A stretch of DNA of 64,000 nt from Stomoxys calcitrans (Eukaryota > Arthropoda > Insecta > Diptera > Muscidae). The notes beneath the pieces were generated by a model that did no database searches, was not told the DNA's origin, and saw nothing but the letters and a program-made list of their open reading frames with translations. Location: the NCBI RefSeq assembly GCF_963082655.1, contig NC_081553.1, forward strand, positions 185,381,980-185,445,979, read 5' to 3'. A program made the position numbers and the translations under genes. Positions 10,763-22,383 of this stretch are shown one piece after another (the stretch's first letter is position 1; every line of letters begins with the position of its first letter).

Positions 10763-12193
10763 AAACGCACGCCGATGCGAAGTGTTTTCGCTCTAAAACA
10801 CATATTTTTATTCCAATTTTTTTAAACTTTGGCAGGAGACCTTTTTTTATTCTAACACATTTGTATTGTAAACCCTGGGCAAATCTATCAATGTTTTAGT
10901 GTAGGCCCCATATAAGGTTCCATTTCACAAATAGACATTTTTATATAGAGTTTAATGAAGTGTAAATGAATTTTAGAGTAGATAGAATCCGAGTTGAGAA
11001 ATGTTTTATACATCGTTGGAAAGGTATGAAAATTTCCTTTACGATAAGGTATGTTGCGTAAATATGGCTATAGTGTGTCATGTGCAATTAGGACAACAAA
11101 AACAAAATTTGGGAAATTCGACTTTTTTGAAAAATTGACTTTTTTATTGCCGGTTCCATAAAATGGAATAGAATAGAGATATTTCCATGATTCTTTTTGT
11201 GTTTTGTAGAAGAAGTGTTACCAAATAAAAGTTTATTTAACATCTTTGCAATAAAATGTGACGTAATACTTGTTTTTTAGCAATGAATATAGCACTACTT
11301 GAAAATTGACTTTTTTCAGTATTTTGATCGCTACGATCTCATTTATGGCTAGGATATGGCGAGACATACCTTAAAATGTTGGGAACATTTTAAGCTTTCA
11401 TTTAAGTTCAAAAAAAGCGAAAAAATCCCCGTGGAACTTTTTTTCCAGTGAGAAACTTTTGAAGTTTAGTAAAAAAATTGGCCATTTTGGTCTTAAGATA
11501 ACGGTGTTGTTTGATATCGAAATTAGCCAAATTAGCACTTAAAACTTTTCTTAATACCTCGACTTTGTGAAAATGGAAAGAAATGATAATGCTTTGACGG
11601 CCAAAGTTTGCGAAAACTTAAAGGAAATGGGAGTATCTTTTTTGAAAAATTTTGCAATTTTTTGACAAAAAAAATATTTTTCATATTGAAAACGATGCCA
11701 TTTTTAAACCGCCAAAGATATTCACGTGATTCCTTTTGTATTTTATGCACACATATGCTGGCATAATTTGTGTGAAGTATGAAGTTTATAGCTTTAAAAT
11801 TGACGGAGTTATTTAAAAAACACTGAAAAAAACCAAGGCCAAATTTTCATATTTTAAAATTAAACAATTCATAACTCCTTAACAGTACACGATGGCATGG
11901 TACTTTATGCATAAGTTTTTTAGATCTTGTCAAGCTCTTTCTCTAGAGTCCTAAATCATGTAAATCGGTTGAGTAGATCAAAAGTTATGGCCCCCAGAAG
12001 CTTGGAGAAGTCAAAAGTGGTCAACTTTGACACCCTGTAGCTCACCCTGTATTAAAGATATGGACCAACAACAGCACTTTTCTGAAAGCCTATGTCCTCC
12101 TCTACAAATGTCTAGAACATTTTGTATGGCTAAAATCAACAGATAAAAAGTTGTAGACTTATTTCCAATTTTTTTGCCATTTGGCCCACTGTG
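10763..12193 (-). repeat. Right terminal inverted repeat of Transib
   Basis: This is the inverted copy of 6845-8276, beginning 48 bases after the transposase stop. It ends with CCCACTGTG at 12193. The gene's polyadenylation signals probably lie at its inner edge or at the AATAAA in the last codons. Confidence 0.9.
12166..12193 (-). promoter_or_regulatory. RSS-like transposase recognition end, right
   Basis: Mirror image of the left end: heptamer CACAGTG read inward from 12193, a 12-base spacer and AAAAAATTG. Both ends have the same spacer class, so there is no 12/23 asymmetry as in V(D)J signals. Confidence 0.65.
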
Positions 12194-12198
12194 CAGCG
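12194..12198. repeat. Target-site duplication CAGCG, right
   Basis: Direct repeat of 6840-6844, immediately outside the right terminus. Confidence 0.9.
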
Positions 12199-12572
12199 TA
12201 ACATGGGACTCAAATAAAGGTATTTGGGAGTAGAATACGAATTTTATATCCAAATGTAGGACCATGTATTAAAGGCATCACCCCTTTCCCAAAACATCCC
12301 CAAAGGGAAAAAATGTTTCGACCATGCCAATATGTGGCTCAAATGAAAGGTATTTCAGATTAGAAATCGAATTTGATAACCTATTTTGGGACCATGTGGT
12401 AGGTTGGTCTGGAAGGAAACATAGGTTATATAATTTGTAGGTATCGGAAGGGGGATGGACCCTCCCTCTAATGCCAAAAACACAACCCAAAATCAAAATA
12501 GGACCGATCTCCGGACAATAAAGATATCAAATGAATGGTATTGGATGTTGGAATACGAATATGATATTAAAA
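12199..12572 (+). repeat. Family 3 element, part right of the Transib
   Basis: It continues the monomer broken at 6839 ('aacatgggactcaaat'), with two to three further units, and stops at the assembly gap. Its last 150 bases resemble 14290-14440 in the next family 3 copy. Confidence 0.65.
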
Positions 12573-12772
12573 NNNNNNNNNNNNNNNNNNNNNNNNNNNN
12601 NNNNNNNNNNNNNNNNNNNNNNNNNNNNNNNNNNNNNNNNNNNNNNNNNNNNNNNNNNNNNNNNNNNNNNNNNNNNNNNNNNNNNNNNNNNNNNNNNNNN
12701 NNNNNNNNNNNNNNNNNNNNNNNNNNNNNNNNNNNNNNNNNNNNNNNNNNNNNNNNNNNNNNNNNNNNNNNN
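12573..12772. other. Assembly gap (200 N)
   Basis: Exactly 200 unknown bases. The round length suggests a nominal scaffold gap, so the true distance is unknown. Open frames that cross it are artefacts. Confidence 0.98.
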
Positions 12773-13394
12773 CAAAGGGATCCAGAGCGCAATTTCTCTA
12801 TTGAAATATACGTTTGGGGCAAAGTTTAATCTGAAGTGAACACAAAAAAAGTCACATAACAAGACCATATGGAAGTCTGCTAAAATATGGTTAAGATGTT
12901 AAGAAATGGAATTGGAATACTCTGAGTTATGGATAAACCCAAAATTCAATAACAGATAAAATGAGGCAATTGAACAGCCTATTGCCTGAAAAATTCCCTA
13001 AAGTTTAAAGACTTCAATCGCAAAACCTAAAATAAATAACCTATATTTATTTCTACAAACAACAATTACATCAGGGACATACGTAGGCCTTGTACATTCT
13101 AAGCAAATTTATCATTGTGTTTTTATATCCACCACCGAAGGATGGGGGTATATTCATTTTGTCATTCCGTTTGCAACACATCGAAATATCCATTTCCGAT
13201 TCCATAAAGCATATATATTCTTGATCGTCGTAAAAATTTAAGACGATCTAGCCATGCCCGTCCGTCTGTCTGTTGAAATCACGCTACGTCCTTAAAAATA
13301 GACATATTGAGCTGAAACTTTGCACAGATTCTTTTTTTTATCCATAAGCAGGTTAAGTTCGCAGATGGGCTATATCGGACTATATCTTGATATA
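12773..13394 (+). repeat. Segmental duplication, copy 2
   Basis: Second copy of 4674-5293. It begins directly at the gap edge and carries the same unrecognised segment and DINE-like 5' arm (from about 13125). It then enters a different family 3 copy. It may be a true duplication or a scaffolding artefact. Confidence 0.8.
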
Positions 13395-14915
13395 TCTAAT
13401 ATATATAATTGAATTTGTGTTTGTTTGTCGGTTTGTTCCATATAGACTCAAAAACTGCTGAACCGATTGCCTTGAAAATTTCACAGATTGTGTAGGTTGG
13501 TCTGGAAGGAAACATAGGCTATATATTTTTTTGATGTTGGGAGGGGGCAGACCCTTCCCCTTACCCCAAAAGAACTACCCAAAAATAAAAATGAACCGAT
13601 CGGTACAATATGGGATTCAAATGAATGGTATTCAAGAGTTGAGTGCGAATTTCATAGTAAAAGTTGGGTTCAAGTACCTGGGGGCCGCCCCAGCCCGAAA
13701 ATCCCTTACAATAGGTTTATTTGACGATCATCACAATATGGGACTTAAATGAACGGTATTCGGGAGTAGATTACGAATATGGTCAGGAAGTAGGAATCGG
13801 CTTTATAATTTATTAATAACGGCGCCGCCTTCCCTCCACCGCTACCCCAAAAACACCACCCAAAATTAAAAGTGAACCAATAAGGTCCAAATGAAATGGT
13901 CCACAAGAACGCCCAAAATGGGCACATTAACCAATCACGAATATATTGGGTTGCCCAAAAAGTAATTGCGGATTTTTCATATAGTCGGCGTTAACAAATT
14001 TTTCACAGCTTGTGACTCTGTAATTGCATTCTTTCTTCTGTCCGTTATCTGCTGTTACTTTTAGCTTGCTTTAGAAAAAAAAGTGTAAAAAAAGTTTATT
14101 TGATTAAAGTTCATTCTAAGTTTTATTAAAAATGCATTTACTTTCTTTTAAAAAAACCGCAATTACTTTTTGGGCAACCCAATATATGGGACTTGGTTTG
14201 TTTGTTCCGTATAGACTGAAAAACGGCAGAACCGATTTTCTCGAAATATTCGCATATTGTGTAGGTTGGTCTGGAAGGAAAAAGTAGGCTATATAGAATT
14301 TTTCGGTATCGGAAGGGGGACGGACCCTCCCCCTAACGCCAAAAACACAAGCCAAAATAAAAAGTGGACCGATCGGGACAACATAGATATCAAATGAAAT
14401 GTATTGGAGAGTATTCTAGAATACGAATATGATATTAAAATTTGAGTCTAAGTACCAATCGGGCCGCCCCAACCCCAAAACTCCCCCAAACACACATATT
14501 GGACGTTCATTTCAATATGGGCCTCAAATGAAAGGTAAATCAAATCGAAGTATAGGGGTTCCCACCACCCCTCAAAAACGCCATTAGACCCAATATGACT
14601 ATATGATACTTGGCGGAAACGATTTTCTTAAAATTTTCATAGATGGTGTACGTTTGTCGGGAAGAACACATAGGCTATATAATTTTTAGATATCGGGTGG
14701 AGTCGGACCTTCCCCCTTGCCCCAAAAACGTCCAAGTACCCAGCGGAAAGAAAGATCGAATTTGATATATATTTTCAGTGCAAAGTGCCGGTAGCCGCCC
14801 CAGCCACAAACCACCCTCCACCCTAGAAAGTGCAGCACGAATTTGATATCAATATTTGATTCAAAATGTCTGAGGTGCCATTAATCCCCTAATGAGAACA
14901 TTACCCTAAGGAAGA
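13395..14915 (+). repeat. Compound family 3 element with inserted MITE
   Basis: Three successive starts of the conserved segment ('gttccatatagactca' near 13437, 'gttccgtatagactga' near 14205, 'cgattttcttaaaatt' near 14620) each lead into CCCC-rich monomers. This looks like fused partial copies. A 237-bp MITE interrupts it at 13946-14182. No coding frame is maintained. Confidence 0.6.
13946..14182 (+). mobile_element. Mariner-type MITE, copy 1
   Basis: A 237-bp non-coding element with inverted ends TTGGGTTGCCCAAAAAGTAA and its complement, flanked by TA on both sides (13944-13945, 14183-14184), as expected for Tc1/mariner insertions. Two near-identical copies lie at 20405 and 39735. It has no transposase and would need one in trans. 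Confidence 0.85.
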
Positions 14916-14916
14916 A

Positions 14917-15131
14917 TATTACCACAAGGAATTCACACATCAATGAGTGCTTTCCGATTCCATAGTTTAAACTCACTGATAAGGGACTTTTTTTATAGCC
15001 GAGTCTGAACGGCCTCCCGCAGTGTGACACCTCTTTGGGAAGTTTTTTAAATGCAGGGGATAAACACCGCTTTGTCCGATGTTTTTGTCAGGATTTGAAC
15101 GCGTTCAGCATCATAGGCTACAATGGCACGA
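14917..15131 (-). mobile_element. tRNA-derived SINE, decayed
   Basis: Reverse copy of the SINE seen best at 52998-53310. The tail side comes first ('ttcacacatcaatgagtg'), then the GAGTCTGAACGGC block, then a decayed B box (CAGGATTTGAACGCG) and the start region near 15130. Several internal deletions are present. Confidence 0.6.
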
Positions 15132-15221
15132 ATTCGATATCCACTTTCAAGCCGAAGTGTCCCCACCCTAAAAAGATATTAGAGAGTTAAAGAAGGTGGA
15201 GCGGAGCGGACCCAGTTCGGC

Positions 15222-16485
15222 TAGTAGACCATTTAGACCGATCCGTCGATTTAGAGTCTTAGGCCTATAAAATCCATATTTATTATTCGATTTTGCTGAA
15301 ATTTGGGATAGTGAGTTGTGTTGGGTCAGTCAACATACGCCTTCAATTTGGCTCAGATCGTTCCAGATTTGGATATACAATAGCTTCCATATGGACCGAT
15401 CTCTTGACTTAAGGTCTTGAACGCATAAAAGGCGCGATTTTGCCAAATTTGAGACAGTGAGTTGTGTTAGATCCTTCGACATCTTTCTGCAATATAGCTC
15501 AGATCGGTCCAGATTTAGATAAGGCTGCCATATAGACCGATTTCTCGATTTAAAGTTTAGGACCCATAAAAGGGCCCATGTATTGTCCGATTTCGCCGAA
15601 ATTTCTGACAGTGAATTGTGTAAGGCCCTTCATGGGTCTTCTTCAATTTAGCCCAGATTGGTCCAGATTTAGATATAGCTGCCATATAGACCGATCTCTC
15701 GATTAAAGGTTTTGGGCTCATAAAAGTCGCATTTATCGTCCGATTTCCCCGAAATTTTTGAATGTGAGTTGTGTTAGATCCCTCGACATCTTTCTGCAAT
15801 ATAGCTCAGATCGGTCCAGATTTACATAAGGCTGCCATATAGACCGATTTCTCGATTTAAGGTTAAGGGCCCATAAAAGGGCCCATGTATTGTCCGATTT
15901 CCCCGAAATTTTTGAAAGTGAGTTCTGTTAGGCCCTTCATAGGTCTTCTTCAATTTGGCCCAGATCGGTCCAGATTTGGATATTTCTCATAAAAGTCGTT
16001 TTTTTTGTCCGATTTCGCCAAAATTTGGGACAGTAAGTTGTGTTAGAACCTTCGACATCCTTTTGTAATACGGCATAGATCGGTCTAGAGTTGGATTTAG
16101 CTGCCATATAGATCGATCTCTCGATTTAAGGTTTTGGGCTCAAAAAAGTCGCATTTATTGTCCGATTTCGCCGAAATTTGAGACAGTGAGTTGTGTTAGG
16201 CCCCTCGACATGCCTCTTCACTTTGTCCCAGATCGGTTGAAATTTATATAGAGCTGCCATATAAACCGATCTCCCGATTTGAGTTCTTGAGCACCTGAAA
16301 GCCGCAATTTTTGTTCGATTTATCTGAAATTTTGCATATAGTGTACTGTTATGACTCTCAACAACTATGCCAAGTACAAGTCGGTCTATAACCATATATA
16401 GCTCCCATATTCCAGCAGAATCCATGGGGGTGTGTTCCTAAGGCTCGGCCCGGCCGAAATTAGCTCGCTTTTGCTTGTTATCTGT
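15222..16485 (+). mobile_element. DINE-like element, monomer array plus 3' hairpin end
   Basis: About seven monomers ('cagatcggtccagattt', 'gctgccatatagaccgat', 'gacagtgagttgtgttag') end in CTCGGCCCGGCCGAAAT followed by CGCTTTTGCTTGTTA. The 5' arm is missing. No coding capacity. Confidence 0.7.
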
Positions 16486-16889
16486 AAAATAGACGTTTCT
16501 CCTCTCCTCTTTTCTTTCAATACCTCTTGTTTAGGTAGCGGATTGCTACTGATTACAGGGTTGCTCTGCACGCCGCATTTTTGGCTTCAGTAGCATTCTT
16601 GGGGTAGCTTTCGCTGCCCATATAAATATTATGCGGCATTTTCTATGGAGTGGGCAATTGTTTGCCATAGCGCCGTTATATCATTGGTACAGTGAATGCT
16701 TTTTGAATGCTATTACAATTTTGTTCCTCACTTCTTGATATGGGGACAGGCAACTAACTACTTATTACCATTTTGGTTTTTGCCGCGACGAAGTCTATTA
16801 GCCTAAAGCATCGTGCTCTTCTCTCAAATACCATTTTTTTAAACCCCATATTGCAGTTGGTTTTGAGGGGAGTTTACAGGATGAGGCCA
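16486..16889. other. Short unassigned stretch
   Basis: About 400 bp between two repeats. I see no motif, no coding frame of note and no match elsewhere in the window. Confidence 0.35.
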
Positions 16890-18165
16890 AACACATGGCC
16901 CAAGATTGGTGATCAAATTCGTTTTCTAATCTAAAATACCTTTCATTTGAGCCACATGTTGGCATGATCGAAAATGTTTACCATTTGGGTGGTGTTTTGG
17001 GAAGGAGTGATGCCCTGAATAAATGGTCCTACATTTGGATATCAAATTCGTATTATACTCCCAAATACCTTTATTTGAGCCCCATATTCCGATGGTCACT
17101 AAAACATTGCTGTTTGTTGGGTATTTTGGGAAAGGGGTAGACCCCCAGAAAATTGGTCCCGAAAGTGGGTATCAATTCTTGCTCTACCCCCCAATTCCTT
17201 TCATTTAAGCCCCACATTGACATGGTCGGTAAATATGCCCGATTTAGGGGTGTTTTGGGGAAGTGGGGTGGTCCCCCAAACATTAAGCCCTGGAAATATA
17301 TCAGCAACGTGCTCTATTCTCTATCTATCTATATATCATTTATTTGATATATAGATATTCAGATAGATAGATAGACACTTTTCCCCAACATTCATATCAG
17401 ATTCGTTCTTTACTTCCAAAGACCTTTCATTTGAGCCCCATATTCTCGTAGATGGTCGTCCCCTCAAACACTTGGTCCCACATTTGGATATCAGATTCGT
17501 GCTCTACACTCAAATACCTTTTATTTAAGCCTCATATTACCATGGTCAGCAAATTAGTTCTGTTTGGGGAAGGGGTGGGCTCCCAGAAACTTTGTCCCAA
17601 ATTTGGATCTCAGATTCATATTTTATTCGCAAATACCTTTAATTTGAATCCCATATTGTCATGGTCGGTAAATATGTTCGATTTGGGGGTGTCTTGGGGG
17701 GTTGGGCTGGTCCCCCAAATACTGGGTCCGAGAATTGGATATCAAATACGTTTTCTAATCTTAATTACCTTTCATTTGAGTCCCATATTGTCGTGATTGG
17801 TGTATATATACATTTGGTAAGCTTTAGGCTGGGGCTCCCACCCTAGGTACCCCATCCGAAATTTGGATACCAAATTTTTGTTTGTAGGTTACTATAAGAG
17901 AGCACACAAAATTTCGCTTAAATCGCACCACCCATCTCCAAGATCTGGCGTTTCTGAAAATTAGGGTTAGGGGGAGGGTCCGCTCCCCCTTCAGATATCA
18001 AAAAATGTAGTATCCTATTTTCACCACGGGTTCATTATGCACCATCAGTGAAAATTTCAAGAAAATCGGTTCAGCCGTTTCTGAGTCCATAAGGAACACA
18101 CAAACAAACAAACAAACCTACAGACAAACACAAATTGATGTTCAGATATAAGAAGAAGAAAGAAA
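16890..18165 (-). repeat. Family 3 element, reverse copy (empty-site paralogue)
   Basis: Read on the minus strand it starts near 18160 with the TATATCTGAACATCAATTTG terminus and the 'ccgattttcttgaaat' segment. It continues through CCCC-rich monomers of about 130 bp to 16890. Around 17085-17150 it carries the same unit that the Transib interrupts at 6840, uninterrupted here. A 'tatctatctatatat' microsatellite lies near 17320-17375. Confidence 0.65.
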
Positions 18166-19569
18166 CTTTGGTCTGCTCGTCTTTGTCTCCCATCGGGGCA
18201 TGGGCTAATGTTGCAGAATTTTGCCTTTATGTGGATTGTGGCTAGCCTCTTACATTGACAACTTTGTGCGTCACCCTTTGGTGCACTTTCTAATATCGGC
18301 CTGGTACTTTTTCAATTTATCCGCCAGTGCGTGTACTGGCACCTTCTCTATAAAGAGTCCGGAAGTTATAGATGCAGATCCGAAGAATGTAGTCTTATAT
18401 TTGCTTGCGGGAGTCAATCTTAGGGCAGGCTGTTTCAACTACTCTTGGTTTTCTCAGAGTAGTTGATTAGTTTTCCGGGTGATGGTTACCCGCCCATCGT
18501 CCGAGCAGCTCACACCATCAAAAAATGTATATTGATTCCGCATATTGTTATTCCTCTCCAGCCCAAAATCTCAATTTACTTCCGTTTGGCCCAGTTTCCA
18601 TAGATTTCAAGTGCAAAACAAATGAACAGTGTCCAATGGCAACTTTATTTGTTCATAATCACCATGGTAGGCATTGAAACTTTGCCATATTTCCTGATTG
18701 TTTTTTTGTTTTCATGTTTCTACGAATCTTAAATGAGTTCTTCACTCCACACTCCACCATGAAAAGTACGCACAAAAATAAACACTTGTACAATGACGCT
18801 TGGCCGGAAAACAAATAAGGATATTCAATAACTTTTCACATACCATTAAACGCACGCACAAGCACACATACATACACACACACACATACACAGCCTCTTT
18901 ACATCACTTTTCGAAATATTTAGAAGCACTCGTACTTCCGATTTGTGTGTAATAGAGTAGGTTAATGGCTTGAAGGGCAATATTTCTTTGAGATGTAAAC
19001 ACTTATGGGGACCAATTCATTGCTTTACCTATTTCAATATAAATTCTCTTAAGGACAAATAAGTTTTTTGTTTACTTCCTACTTTTTGAGATGCTATTGC
19101 TTTCACTATGTTAGCTTATTCACAGCTGTCATAATTTTTCACGACTTGTGTATTGAGGCCAAGTTAAAGAAATTGATTTTGAATTTTCTTTTATTCTGTC
19201 GTATTGGTTTGTTACGCACTTTTCTTATACCATTTTCAATTAAATGCAGATAGTTAAGATGACAAAAATGAAATATTTAAATATTTGCATATTTGGTGAT
19301 TGCTGCCATTTGTCTGGAACTTTTTTGCTTTTGACCTTTGAAATAACAGCAGCCGGTCATCGAAAAATGACATTTTGTGTTAACCAAAAACAAGTTCGGA
19401 TAGGCAGAATATTGGGGACCCACCACCAAGGATTCCACAGAACTCAGTCTGTATTTGAATTATTTTATAACAATCGGATCGGGAACTGATGGCGGCTTCT
19501 ATGGTTACAAGAATTCATATCGGTGTATCGGTAGTTAACTAGGCCTATATTAGTATAAAGACCGTTGTG
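18166..19569. other. Single-copy sequence, no supported gene
   Basis: About 1.4 kb without repeats of this window except a CA/TACA microsatellite at about 18857-18893. The frame at 18221-18466 (81 codons) has no recognisable domain. I see no exon-like structure that I could defend. Confidence 0.35.
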
Positions 19570-20372
19570 GGTCATACATGGTACGGGTATTGGCTGTCAG
19601 AACAGATCTCTTGTGTCGAATTTGAGGCAAATTGAGACCTCTAGGTGCTCCAGAGGTCAAAACTGGGGATCGGTTTATATGGAAGCTGGTTAGATTCGAA
19701 TCATTCCCGACACGGATGTTGGTAGTCAGAATAGGAGTCTTTGTGCGAAATTTCAGCCAAATCTGAGGAAATTGAGGCTTCTAGAGGATCCAGAAGTCAA
19801 ATATGGGGATCGGTATATGTGGGGATATATGTATCAGTTTGTACACTGATTCGAATCATACTCGACATGGATATTGGAAGTCAGAACAGAAGTCCTTGTG
19901 CCGAATTTCAGCCCAATCAGAAGAAAATTGAGGCTTTAGGGCCCAATAAGTCAAATCCAAGGTCGGTTTGTATGGGGACTTTATCAGTTCATAGACATTT
20001 CGGATCATACTCGACTCTGATATGGGAAGTCAGAACAGATGTCTTTATACCAAATTTTAGCGAAATCGGATGGAAACTGAGGCTTCTAGGGGCTCAAGAA
20101 GTCAAATCTATGGATAGGTTTTTATGGGGGCCCTATCTATTTATGGACTCATTCGAATTGGATCACACTTGGCACTGATGTCGAAAGTCTGATCAGAGGT
20201 TGTGTGTGTGCGAATCGGTCTATAACTTGATATAGCTCCAATAGCATGGAAATTTTTAACCATTATCCTTTGTTTGCCTACAATGATATAGAGAGCACAG
20301 AACTTGACAAATGCGATCCCTGGTGGAGGGTATTTAAAATTCGGCCCGGCCGAACTTAGCACGCTTGAAGTT
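19570..20372 (+). mobile_element. DINE-like element, divergent subfamily with 3' hairpin
   Basis: Four to five monomers of roughly 150-156 bp ('gtcagaacaga', 'ttgaggcttctag', 'gatcggtttatatgg') lead to the terminal hairpin TTCGGCCCGGCCGAA at about 20341 and CTTAGCACGCTTG. The monomer wording differs from the copy at 37953, yet the period is the same. Confidence 0.65.
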
Positions 20373-20404
20373 GTTTCGACCTAACCTACAAGAACAACAT
20401 TCTA

Positions 20405-20642
20405 TTGGGTTGCCCAAAAAGTAATTGCGGATTTTTCATATAGTCGGCGTTGACAAATTTTTTCATAGCTTGTGACTCTGTAATTGCATTCTTTCTTCTA
20501 TCAGTTATCAGCTGTTACTTTTAGTTTGCTTTTGAAAAAAAAGTGTAAAAAAAGTATATTTGATTAAAGTTTATTCTAAGTCTTATTAAAAATGCATTTA
20601 CTTTCTTTTAAAAAATCCGCAATTACTTTTTGGGCAACCCAA
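20405..20642 (+). mobile_element. Mariner-type MITE, copy 2
   Basis: A 238-bp copy with intact ends and TA on both sides (20403-20404, 20643-20644). It differs from copies 1 and 3 at only a few positions. Confidence 0.85.
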
Positions 20643-21327
20643 TATTAGTAATGGGCCAGTAAAAATGGGCTGGTTACAAATGCGTTTAAACTTTGAAACT
20701 ATGTGGACAGCAATCTTATGAGGTCTGATAAAAAAATTTTAAATTTTTTCAAAAGGTATTTATATATACATCCATAACTACTTGATACACTCAAAGTAAT
20801 ACTAGGTTAGGTTAGGTTAGGTTAAAAAGAGGGTGCAGATAGTAATCCGCCCCCTGTGCACCTTAGCCAGTAATTGGCTTGTTGTGGGCTCTAAAAACTA
20901 AAAGACTGAGTAATAACCTCGAAAAAGAACATTTTAAGTTCCGAGCTACTTACAAAATACTTAGTTGTTTTCCATACCACTCCCCTAAGTTGGTTCATGT
21001 CTGGTATCGTATCACCACCTAGTAACGGTGTCTGTTAACGTCTCATCATCTTCCCCACATGCACTACACACGCTATCACTTGCCTCATAGATTTTGCATA
21101 AGTGAGCTCGTAGTCCTATGTATCCCGTTATGATACCGAAAACTATGCTGACCTCCTTCTTACTTCCTTTTAGTAATAGCCTCGTCCTCTCACGATCCGG
21201 ATCACCCCATAGGATACATGTGTGTCGCCCACACCCTTAAATGAGACTGCGTCAACCCGAAAGGCTTCGGGTTAACCAAGTTTATCGATGGCAGTTCTCT
21301 GGCCTTCACTGCCAAATCGTCTGTCCT

Positions 21328-21633
21328 TTAATTCCCCCTTACTCCGTTATGTCCCGGCACCCAAAAGATGCGAATTGTGCCATCCTCTGCGAAGGCGTTA
21401 ATCTCCTTCTTACACTGCAAGACTGTTCGTGGCCTTACCGTTCCGGTTGTTATTGCCCTTATGGCAATTTTACTGTCAATAAAGATGTTCACACTCGACG
21501 TCCTCGCGTTAGCACCACACCACCTCACGCATTGCATGATCCCCCGGATCTCAGCCCGCGGAACCGCATTATGGTTAGGCAGTCTAAAACAGATCTCAGT
21601 AACTGGGTTCTCAATGTAGACCCCCAGGCCCAC
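21328..21633 (-). pseudogene. Family B ORF2: RNase H domain remnant
   Basis: The 101-residue frame starts MGLGVYIENP and contains the acidic PRAEIRGI block (the second RNase H acidic position), FIDSKIAIRAI (third Asp) and WVPGHNGVRGN (C-terminal His/Asn region). The domain would degrade the RNA strand during reverse transcription. It is separated by stops from the RT part upstream. Confidence 0.8.
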
Positions 21634-21702
21634 TCTGTCCTCTAGCTTTGATCAATCCGTGTAACATGATCTTACAAATGGCAATACTAGGGTTCCGTCA
21701 GT

Positions 21703-22185
21703 CTAAGACTTTGCCACTAGCAGCAGTGTGTCGCACTCGATCTTAAGTGTCGTCTTAGGTATCCGATCGCAAACCTCTTCCCTTACGTCCAGGTTTGCTA
21801 TCGTCGCCTCGATTATACCACGATCATATGAGCTGCTCCGATCTTCAATCCACTCTCCCATCGCCTTAAGTCTCATAGCCGCAGGTGGCTGCCTCACATA
21901 TAATTTGTATGCCAATGGGTCAGGTATCTAGAATTGTCTTCCCTAGTGGGCGTAGTCGTCTTGTATGGTCCTTCTGTTTCACTTTTTATCCATAGTAGTC
22001 CACCAAACTACTGAGGCGTAAATAGGTATTAGTCTAATCACGCTTCTGTAGTGCCAGTGGACCATCCTCGGATTCAGGCCCCATTTCGAGCCTACGGTCC
22101 GTCTATATAGTGCCCAACATCTGTGAGCCTTCTCATTACGCTCCTGAATGTGACACTTCCAATTCAATTCCATGTCCAAGATCAC
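21703..22185 (-). pseudogene. Family B ORF2: thumb/connection remnant
   Basis: Two broken frames lie here. The frame at 21979-22185 has the MELNWKCHIQ and GSKWGLNPRMVHW blocks, with an SVVWWT block, typical of the region after the RT palm in LOA/R1-like pols. The frame at 21703-21915 carries the linker toward RNase H (MRLKAMGEWIEDRSSS). The same blocks are readable in the plus-strand copies at 37000 and 61189. Confidence 0.7.
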
Positions 22186-22383
22186 ACCTAAGTATTTGAC
22201 TTTATCAGATATCGAAATCGTCTAATTGAGGAAACGTCGTGCGTCAAATTGGCTCACCTTCGTTAACCTCGTGATCAGGCAGATTTCAGCCATCTCTGGT
22301 TATCATTGAGACACCTAGGTCTAGCCCAGTCGTATGCCGTCTACAAGACGCTTTGGAACCTTATGCATAGATGGTTCAGATGC

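Larger units (their letters stand above)
6845..12193 (+). mobile_element. Transib-superfamily DNA transposon, apparently intact
   Basis: This is a complete 5,349-bp cut-and-paste element. It has 1.43-kb terminal inverted repeats (6845-8276 and 10763-12193), an internal 2.49-kb segment with one long gene (8672-10714) and a 5-bp target duplication. Both ends start with CACAGTG, the heptamer used by V(D)J recombination signals, and the protein carries RAG1-like catalytic and zinc-binding motifs. Removing the element plus one CAGCG restores a continuous family 3 monomer, so the boundaries are exact. Near-identity of the inverted repeats and the open gene suggest a recent insertion, or gene conversion between the arms. 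I see no stop or frameshift in the gene. Whether it still moves cannot be read from sequence. Confidence 0.9.

Noticed and set aside
12455..12868. Open frames crossing the N block on both strands
   Set aside because: They exist only because 200 unknown bases contain no stop codon.
18221..18466. 81-codon frame as a possible membrane or transposon protein
   Set aside because: No domain, no splice context and no second copy in the window; the support is too weak to call it.
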